Positions 1-4,164 of a DNA stretch of 5,171 bases are shown here, one piece after another; the stretch's first letter is position 1, and the number at the start of each line of letters is the position of its first letter. The DNA lies in NCBI GenBank assembly GCA_900770605.1, contig CAAGKS010000048.1, positions 1 to 5,171 on the forward strand, in the 5' to 3' direction. The notes under the pieces were generated by a model, which had not been told where the DNA came from, did not search any database, and worked only from the letters and a program-made list of their open reading frames with translations. A program made the translations under genes and the position numbers. Origin of the DNA: Clostridia bacterium. GTDB taxonomy: Bacteria > Bacillota > Clostridia > Oscillospirales > CAG-272.

Positions 1-3
1 AGG

Positions 4-57
4 CTCTGCCTCAGACTCCCCTGACCGCAGAGGAGTTCCGCCGTCTGCGGACGGCGG
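4..57. repeat. GC-rich hairpins at the window edge
   Basis: CCGCCGTC (38-45) and GACGGCGG (50-57) form a perfect eight-pair stem with loop TGCG. Upstream, two mutually exclusive stems share bases: CTCTGC with GCAGAG (4-9 with 27-32), and ACTCC-CT with AG-GGAGT (15-22 with 29-36, one mismatch). This stretch is much richer in G and C than the A/T hairpins next to it. It holds no credible reading frame. It may be part of a larger repeat that extends beyond position 1. Confidence 0.6.
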
Positions 58-116
58 CTAAGGGCGCTGCCCTTAGAACCTGCAAACTTTTTGAAAAAAG
101 TTTGATCAAAAACTTT
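58..116 (+). repeat. hairpin module, plus-strand copy
   Basis: CTAAGGGC pairs with GCCCTTAG (58-65 with 69-76), AACC follows, then CAAACTTTTT pairs with AAAAAGTTTG (83-92 with 95-104). A third, competing stem pairs AAAGTTT with AAAAACTTT across a GATC loop (98-116). The order and spacing repeat the minus-strand module at 282-233, in inverted orientation. Its orientation would suit the 3' end of a plus-strand gene lying left of the window, but no such gene can be seen here. Confidence 0.7.
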
Positions 117-156
117 AAAAAGGTGGAGCACCCGAGACAAATACGGGTACTCCACC
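117..156 (-). terminator. strong minus-strand intrinsic terminator closing the hydrolase unit
   Basis: The minus strand pairs GGTGGAGTACCCG (156-144) with CGGGTGCTCCACC (134-122) around a nine-base loop (143-135), and TTTTT follows at once (121-117). In RNA all 13 pairs form, one of them a U-G wobble. Read on the plus strand the same position is a C-A mismatch and no T tract follows. Both points favour minus-strand transcription, i.e. the end of the transcript coming from the hydrolase gene about 120 bases upstream. Confidence 0.85.
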
Positions 157-195
157 AATAAAACTCTGATCCTTATTCAGTTGAAAGCTTTTTGC

Positions 196-282
196 CACGC
201 TTTTTCTCGAAAAAGCGTGAAATCTTTTTTTGCTTACTTTTTTCTCAAAAAAGTAAGTGGGTTCTTAGGGAGTAGCCCTAAG
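196..282 (-). repeat. hairpin module, minus-strand copy, at the 3' end of the hydrolase gene
   Basis: Reading the minus strand from 282, three stem-loops stand in a row. The first pairs CTTAGGG with CCCTAAG (282-276 with 270-264; five-base loop), followed by AACCC. The second pairs CTTACTTTTTT with AAAAAAGTAAG (257-247 with 243-233; loop GAG, 11 pairs). The third pairs CACGCTTTTT with AAAAAGCGTG (219-210 with 205-196; loop CGAG, 10 pairs). The first stem contains the hydrolase stop codon. The order of the first two stems and the linking AACC match the plus-strand copy at 58-116. The second and third stems are A/T heavy and could assist termination or protect the mRNA 3' end (inference). Confidence 0.75.
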
Positions 283-907
283 CAAATATTTCCTGTATGC
301 TATCGTAAACAGGAACGCCGAAGCCTTCAAGAAATTCCCTTCTCTGATGTCCTCGGCAAACGAGCGCGCAATCCGCGCCGAGCGCCTTTGCGGTATCAAC
401 GTCGTGATCCGTGTCACCGATAAACAGCACCCTCTTCCCCTCGTGACGCGCTCTCCAACCGTGCGCAAGCTCAAGCTTTGAGCCGGCGTGAATATTGTCA
501 AGCCCAAGCACCTCCTCAAAATAGCCGTAAATTCCGTGCTTTTTCAGAAGATCCTCAAGCATTCCAAGCTCGGACGCCGACAAAACGCACAATCCCACGC
601 CCTCCTTCTTGAGCCCATCAAGCGTTTTTACCACGTCGGGATACAGCCCCGCGCTCTTTACGTTTTCAAGATAAAGAGCCACCCACTTGGGCGCAAGCTC
701 CTCGTAGGACTCCTCTGAAAAGTCAAAGCCTATGGACTTGTAATATTCGATCACGGGAAAACGAAATACCGAGCGATATTGTTCAACGCTATCCAGCGTA
801 GCAAGTCCCCTCTCGATAAGCAACGTGTTCACCGCATTTATGCCCGTCATAACGTCGTCAAGCAGCGTTCCGTTGAAATCCCAGATCACGTAATCGTATT
901 TTTTCAT
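278..907 (-). CDS. HAD-superfamily hydrolase, phosphoglycolate-phosphatase-like, with DxN motif I
   Basis: This is a 209-residue soluble cytoplasmic protein of the haloacid dehalogenase superfamily, mostly phosphatases acting on small phosphorylated metabolites. Motif I is WDFNGTLLDD (9-18): Asp10 is the nucleophile, but the second acidic residue, normally Asp, is Asn12. A helical cap of the PGP/beta-phosphoglucomutase kind fills about 18-85. Motif II is LSAS with Ser110, motif III is Lys144 in GSKLE, and motif IV is GDTDHD (164-169) with the metal-binding Asp165 and Asp169. Length and order are normal, so the gene is intact. The substrate is unknown. Asn12 removes the usual general acid/base, so ordinary phosphatase chemistry should not be assumed; similar DFNGT proteins exist, as I recall. 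No promoter is visible between it and the terminator just upstream, so read-through is likely. Its TAG stop (280-278) lies within a hairpin arm. Confidence 0.88.
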   Translation of the reverse strand: MKKYDYVIWDFNGTLLDDVMTGINAVNTLLIERGLATLDSVEQYRSVFRFPVIEYYKSIGFDFSEESYEELAPKWVALYLENVKSAGLYPDVVKTLDGLKKEGVGLCVLSASELGMLEDLLKKHGIYGYFEEVLGLDNIHAGSKLELAHGWRARHEGKRVLFIGDTDHDVDTAKALGADCALVCRGHQRREFLEGFGVPVYDSIQEIFA

Positions 908-909
908 AT

Positions 910-916
910 CCTCACC
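910..916 (-). promoter_or_regulatory. weak ribosome binding site of the HAD hydrolase gene
   Basis: GGTGAGG precedes the ATG at 907 by two bases. GGTGA matches the 3' half of the usual AGGAGGTGA pairing region and ends four bases before the start. Pairing is clearly poorer than at rpoD and the lipoprotein gene. The start is supported mainly by the protein, whose family N-terminus (KYDYVIWDFNGT) begins right after it. Confidence 0.5.
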
Positions 917-924
917 ATTCCTCT

Positions 925-953
925 AAAAAGGGTGTTGCAAGCAACACCCTTTT
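925..953 (-). terminator. strong intrinsic terminator after the lipoprotein gene
   Basis: AAAAGGGTGTTG (926-937) pairs perfectly with CAACACCCTTTT (942-953) around a four-base loop, giving a 12-pair stem. On the minus strand five T follow the GC-rich core. It starts 15 bases past the TAA of the lipoprotein gene and ends 17 bases before the ATG of the hydrolase gene. It therefore also lies in the leader of the downstream gene. The plus-strand side is A/T rich too, so it could work in both directions, but no plus-strand gene is seen to use it. Confidence 0.92.
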
Positions 954-968
954 ATAATTTTCTTTTAA

Positions 969-2741
969 TTATTCTTCCTCAGGAATATAGATCTTGTTAG
1001 CAACTGCCCAAGAATAGTAAGCATATCCAAGTGTGCATTCCGTTGCATCCTTTGCAGGCTCAACGAGCTCGCCAAGCTCAACCAGACAATCCTCGGAATA
1101 AAGACTGTTTCTGAGAGCGTTTATTCCCTTACGGATAGTGTCCTCACTCGTGCAGTCGATCTCCTCAAGCGCCTTGTAAACGCGAGCGGAAAGCTCTCTG
1201 AGCTCAAGGAGCTTTTCAGCGCTTACCTTGTAATCCTGCCACTCGTAGTGGAAGCCCATGGTAATATCGATCTTAACGCTGTTGTTCTGGATCTTGTAGA
1301 ACTCGGTCAAGGAAGGATCGTCACCCTCAAGCGTGTAAGCCTTAAAGGTGTTACCTGTCTTAGCCGCGTCCATCATATAATCGTCGTTAAGACGTCTTAC
1401 GACCATGTAAGGATCGCCGTTCTCATCGAGGTAATCAGACTCAACCATCTGGTAGTTCTCACCCTCAATACCGTAAAGAATGAGGTTGCGGAACTCAACG
1501 TCGGTGTTGAGATAAGCGATTATATCCATACTTCTCTTAACACTCGTGGTGTAAGAGGAAACTGCAAACAGATTGGAATATACGTCCTCAGTTGTGAGTA
1601 CGGGATTTTCAATGATAACAGCCTCGTAGTTGTCAGCGTACTTAGCGGGAATATCCGCAGTACCCTTCATGTAAGCAACCGCTACCTTGCCGTCCTTGAG
1701 ATCCTGCTCAGTTCCGAAGTAACCGAGAGACTTGTACTGTTTGAGGTATGTAAGCTGGTTAACGAAGGAGGTGTTCGCAAGAACGTTATCCAAGCCCATC
1801 ATATAAGACTCGGTAGTTCCGTAAAGAGCAGACGTGGAATAAGAGCTTGCAAGCGCGGAGAACTCGGTGGAAGGAACGCCGTTTTCATCAACGCCCCAAT
1901 ACTTGATGCCGGTTACCGCAAGTCCGTTTTCACCAAGGCAGGAGTAAAGCGGAACGTACTCGTTGTAGCTCTCTGCAACCTGTGAAAGCACGCTTCTTGT
2001 AGCGTTGCAGGTAAGGCTTGTAAACTGTGAAAGTCCGCTTGTGGTGTTGTAACGGGTCTTTGCAAGAACGTCCTTGTTAAGAAGCAGGTATGTATATTCT
2101 CCGATATTAGTGTTCGTAGGAACTGCATAAGTACCGTTGTTCATAGACTTCATGTACTGAAGCAGGTAAGGAGAGATGCTGTCCTCAAGGACCTTCGCGC
2201 TGCTTGTGATCTGATCGTCGATCTTGCTGTACATCATAGCAGTGCTGTCTTCGTTGTAAGCGAAGTCCATATACTTTATGAACTGCTCGTATCCGCCAAC
2301 GTAGAAAATATCCACCTGGAAGCTGTCAATGGTAGGATAGAGAATGTGGGAAACACCCAACTCGTCCTTGACCATAACGTCCTCTTGGTTTTCCTCTTCC
2401 TTAGCGGGAGGCTTGATAAGACCGTTGTCCTCTGCTTCCATTCTTGCCGCAAAGGACTCCTCAAGAGCCTCGTAATATTCTTCCTCGGTGTAGTAGAAGA
2501 GATCGAGCTTGATCTTAAACTTAGCGTTAGTAAGCTTATTAACAGCCGCCTCTATCTTTGCTTCCTGCTCGGGAGTTACCTCCTTCTCAGCAAGCAGATA
2601 CATAGCGAGGGTTATTGCATTTTCAGATGCCGCTTCGTTTGTATCGGCAATAGCGTCCTCGTCACTCTTCTTTGCACAACCGGCAAAGCACGCCGCAACC
2701 ATTATCAAACACAAAAGCAAGCTTATTATTCTTTTGTTCAT
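969..2741 (-). CDS. ABC-transporter solute-binding lipoprotein (family 1 / LipO-like)
   Basis: This is a 590-residue exported lipoprotein, probably the ligand-capturing part of an ABC importer, anchored on the outer face of the membrane. Residues 1-22 are a lipoprotein signal: MNKR, a hydrophobic stretch, and a lipobox FAGC with Cys22 as the lipidated residue. A low-complexity linker rich in Asp, Glu, Ala and Ser follows (about 23-42). The body resembles large oligosaccharide-type binding proteins: GTYAVPTN at 203-210, a hinge-like segment at about 375-412 (NPVLTTEDVYSNLFAVSS), and YGIEGENY at 423-430, which matches the LLNYGIEGKHY-type motif I recall from the LipO/YtcQ group. An acidic insert lies at about 101-128. 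The ligand cannot be read from sequence; a sugar oligomer or peptide is plausible. No permease or ATPase gene is in the window, so partners must be elsewhere. It has its own promoter and terminator, hence a monocistronic unit. Confidence 0.8.
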   Translation of the reverse strand: MNKRIISLLLCLIMVAACFAGCAKKSDEDAIADTNEAASENAITLAMYLLAEKEVTPEQEAKIEAAVNKLTNAKFKIKLDLFYYTEEEYYEALEESFAARMEAEDNGLIKPPAKEEENQEDVMVKDELGVSHILYPTIDSFQVDIFYVGGYEQFIKYMDFAYNEDSTAMMYSKIDDQITSSAKVLEDSISPYLLQYMKSMNNGTYAVPTNTNIGEYTYLLLNKDVLAKTRYNTTSGLSQFTSLTCNATRSVLSQVAESYNEYVPLYSCLGENGLAVTGIKYWGVDENGVPSTEFSALASSYSTSALYGTTESYMMGLDNVLANTSFVNQLTYLKQYKSLGYFGTEQDLKDGKVAVAYMKGTADIPAKYADNYEAVIIENPVLTTEDVYSNLFAVSSYTTSVKRSMDIIAYLNTDVEFRNLILYGIEGENYQMVESDYLDENGDPYMVVRRLNDDYMMDAAKTGNTFKAYTLEGDDPSLTEFYKIQNNSVKIDITMGFHYEWQDYKVSAEKLLELRELSARVYKALEEIDCTSEDTIRKGINALRNSLYSEDCLVELGELVEPAKDATECTLGYAYYSWAVANKIYIPEEE

Positions 2742-2747
2742 GTTATT

Positions 2748-2754
2748 CCTCCTT
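2748..2754 (-). promoter_or_regulatory. ribosome binding site of the lipoprotein gene
   Basis: AAGGAGG sits six bases upstream of the ATG at 2741. It is a full-strength match to the 16S rRNA tail and fixes the start so that the signal peptide begins MNKR. With the near-consensus promoter, it predicts high expression. Confidence 0.9.
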
Positions 2755-2798
2755 AGAACACTACGGAATAAAGCACCTATATTTAGATACTACTATCA

Positions 2799-2811
2799 AT
2801 TATACTATAAT
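2799..2811. promoter_or_regulatory. perfect A/T palindrome at the predicted transcription start
   Basis: ATTATACTATAAT is a perfect six-base inverted repeat around one central base. It abuts the -10 element and covers the predicted start point, the usual place for a repressor operator. Each half is also a TATAAT -10 hexamer, one per strand. Neither has a good -35 at 16-18 bases. A/T palindromes of this size arise easily by chance near promoters, so an operator role is only a possibility. Confidence 0.25.
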
Positions 2812-2840
2812 ATTGTACACCAAATCGCCAAAAATGTCAA
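2812..2840 (-). promoter_or_regulatory. sigma-A promoter of the solute-binding lipoprotein gene
   Basis: On the minus strand TTGACA (2840-2835) is followed after exactly 17 bases by TACAAT (2817-2812). This is a perfect -35 and a one-mismatch -10 at ideal spacing. Transcription should start near 2805, giving a leader of roughly 64 bases before the ATG at 2741. It makes the lipoprotein gene a separate unit from dnaG-rpoD. A second TATAAT (2804-2799) overlaps the predicted start region but has no matching -35. Confidence 0.85.
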
Positions 2841-2876
2841 GTGATTTTTTCGTGACGGCGGCGTTTCAGACCGCAC

Positions 2877-2897
2877 AAAAACCGCGGGTTTTTCCGC
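2877..2897 (-). terminator. candidate weak intrinsic terminator for dnaG-rpoD
   Basis: On the minus strand GCGG, AAAAA, CCCGCGG and TTTTT follow one another. Two folds are possible: AAAAACC paired with GGTTTTT around a CGC loop (2893-2877), or GCGG paired with CCGC (2897-2894 with 2887-2884) followed by GG and five T. Both give a short stem and a T tract, as expected of an intrinsic terminator between rpoD and the next promoter. The G/C part of either stem is small, so termination efficiency is doubtful. No better candidate is visible in the gap. Confidence 0.35.
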
Positions 2898-2962
2898 AAA
2901 AAAGCTTTCGCCCGTCACATTGCACATCGCAGGAGCAAAAAGTTCTCCCAAAATCACAAAAC

Positions 2963-3013
2963 AATCGTCGTTTGCAACAAGTGCCAAGACGAAAATTATA
3001 TACTATGACGATT
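2963..3013 (-). repeat. inverted repeat directly after rpoD, possible weak 3'-end structure
   Basis: AATCGTC and its complement GACGATT (plus-strand arms 2963-2969 and 3007-3013) enclose a 37-base loop that starts on the base after the rpoD TAA. On the minus strand the far arm runs into a T-rich stretch (TTGTTTTGTGATTTT). It resembles a long-loop terminator, but a seven-pair stem with a loop this large is weak. Chance is a fair alternative. Confidence 0.25.
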
Positions 3014-4150
3014 TTAATCCAAAAATCCTCTGAGGTGTCTTGCTCTGCTGGGGTGTCTGAGCTTTCTGAGCGCCTTTGCCTCTATCTGTCTGATACGCTC
3101 TCTGGTAATATCAAATTCCTTACCTACCTCCTCAAGAGTTCTGGTGCGTCCGTCATAAAGTCCGAATCTGAGCTTTATTACGTGCTCCTCTCTGGGAGTA
3201 AGTGTGTGAAGCTCCTTCTCGATAACCTCGCGAAGAATTGTGGTAGCCGCCGCATCGGAGGGAGCGGGAGTGTCCTCATCGGGAATAAAGTCACCAAGGT
3301 GGCTGTCCTCCTCCTCGCCTATGGGAGTTTCAAGAGAAACGGGGTCCTGAGCGATCTTCATTATCTCTCTTACCTTCTCCGCGCTCATTCCCATCTTTTC
3401 ACCGATCTCGTCCGCAGTCGCTTCTCTGCCAAGCTCCTGAAGCATCTGTCTTGAATAACGGGATACCTTGTGGATAGTCTCCACCATATGAACGGGAATT
3501 CTTATAGTACGCGCCTGATCGGCGATAGCTCTCGTGATAGCCTGTCTGATCCACCAGGTAGCATACGTTGAGAACTTGTATCCGCGGCTGTAATCGAACT
3601 TGTCGACCGCCTTCATAAGTCCAAGGTTACCCTCCTGGATAAGATCAAGGAAGAACATTCCCTTGCCAACGTATCTCTTTGCAATACTTACAACAAGACG
3701 AAGGTTTGCCTCAACGAGCTCCTTCTTGGCAGCGGTCTTTACAGCCTCATCGCTGTCTCCGCTCATTATCTCTGCAAGCTCGCGCTCGCGGTCAGCGGTA
3801 AGAAGCGGAACGCGTCCGATCTCCTTGAGGTACATACGAACGGGGTCGTCGATAGCAAGACCCTCTTGCTCGAGGATCCTCTCCATATTCTCACTCGTGC
3901 CGAACGCCTCGACCTCAGACTCGATCTCGCGCATCTCAACGTTAGAGATATCGTCGGGAAGCGGAATACCGCTGTCCTCAAGCTCGTCGTATAGCTTATC
4001 AAGGCTCTCGTTGTCAAGCTCCATCTCCTCAACTGCCTCGTTGATCTCGCTTGTGGAGAGCTTGCCCTCCTTGCTCCTTGCTATAAGCGCGTCAAGGTCT
4101 CTTGCCTTGTCCTGCTGCTCGTTGTTTATTTCTTCGATCTTTTCCAACAT
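3014..4150 (-). CDS. rpoD: primary (housekeeping) RNA polymerase sigma factor RpoD/SigA
   Basis: This is the sigma-70 group 1 factor that directs RNA polymerase to TTGACA/TATAAT promoters. It has 378 residues. An acidic N-terminal part (1-100) fits a region 1.1-like segment. Region 1.2 is at about 101-135 (DDPVRMYLKEIG). Region 2 spans about 143-222, with the core-binding DLIQEGNLGLMKAV (169-182) and the -10 reading helix YATWWIRQAITRAIADQ (196-212). Region 3 is at about 223-300. Region 4 is at about 315-378 and contains RFGLYDG (328-334), the helix-turn-helix EVGKEFDITRERIRQIEAKAL and an HPSRARHL tail. The large non-conserved insertion of proteobacterial RpoD is absent, as in Firmicutes. I chose ATG 4150-4148 because AAGGAG lies seven bases upstream. 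An in-frame TTG at 4168 would add six residues, but it overlaps the dnaG stop and has no binding site. It is probably co-transcribed with dnaG. Confidence 0.97.
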   Translation of the reverse strand: MLEKIEEINNEQQDKARDLDALIARSKEGKLSTSEINEAVEEMELDNESLDKLYDELEDSGIPLPDDISNVEMREIESEVEAFGTSENMERILEQEGLAIDDPVRMYLKEIGRVPLLTADRERELAEIMSGDSDEAVKTAAKKELVEANLRLVVSIAKRYVGKGMFFLDLIQEGNLGLMKAVDKFDYSRGYKFSTYATWWIRQAITRAIADQARTIRIPVHMVETIHKVSRYSRQMLQELGREATADEIGEKMGMSAEKVREIMKIAQDPVSLETPIGEEEDSHLGDFIPDEDTPAPSDAAATTILREVIEKELHTLTPREEHVIKLRFGLYDGRTRTLEEVGKEFDITRERIRQIEAKALRKLRHPSRARHLRGFLD

Positions 4151-4157
4151 TGTTCTT

Positions 4158-4163
4158 CTCCTT
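4158..4163 (-). promoter_or_regulatory. ribosome binding site of rpoD
   Basis: AAGGAG lies seven bases before the ATG at 4150. It decides the start in favour of this ATG over the in-frame TTG at 4168. The site begins inside the second of two tandem dnaG stop codons (TGA then TAA). Ribosomes finishing dnaG therefore release directly on the rpoD initiation site, which fits translational coupling (inference). Confidence 0.85.
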
Positions 4164-4164
4164 A

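Noticed and set aside
1..277. tRNA, small structured RNA gene or CRISPR repeats in the hairpin region
   Set aside because: The stems do not form a cloverleaf, there is no CCA end or TTCGA loop in register, and no repeats of constant length with constant spacers are present.
181..423. 80-residue plus-strand frame in the hairpin region
   Set aside because: Its first part is translated hairpin sequence (Lys/Phe runs) and the rest is antisense to the hydrolase. It has no binding site.
939..970. Separate promoter for the hydrolase gene using TATAAA near 950
   Set aside because: No TTGACA-like element lies 16-18 bases upstream, and the A/T run belongs to the terminator stem.
1248..1985. 245-residue plus-strand open frame opposite the lipoprotein gene
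   Set aside because: It is antisense to a well-supported coding frame with a lipobox and family motifs. The product resembles nothing I recognise, and the length is explained by few stop-complement codons in the sense gene.
2805..2987. 60-residue minus-strand frame in the gap after rpoD
   Set aside because: It would start on TTG without a binding site and would contain the whole -35/-10 promoter of the next gene, so non-coding is the better reading.
2672..3454. 260-residue plus-strand open frame crossing the rpoD-lipoprotein gap
   Set aside because: It runs through the minus-strand promoter and the candidate terminator and then antisense to rpoD. The composition is unlike a real protein.
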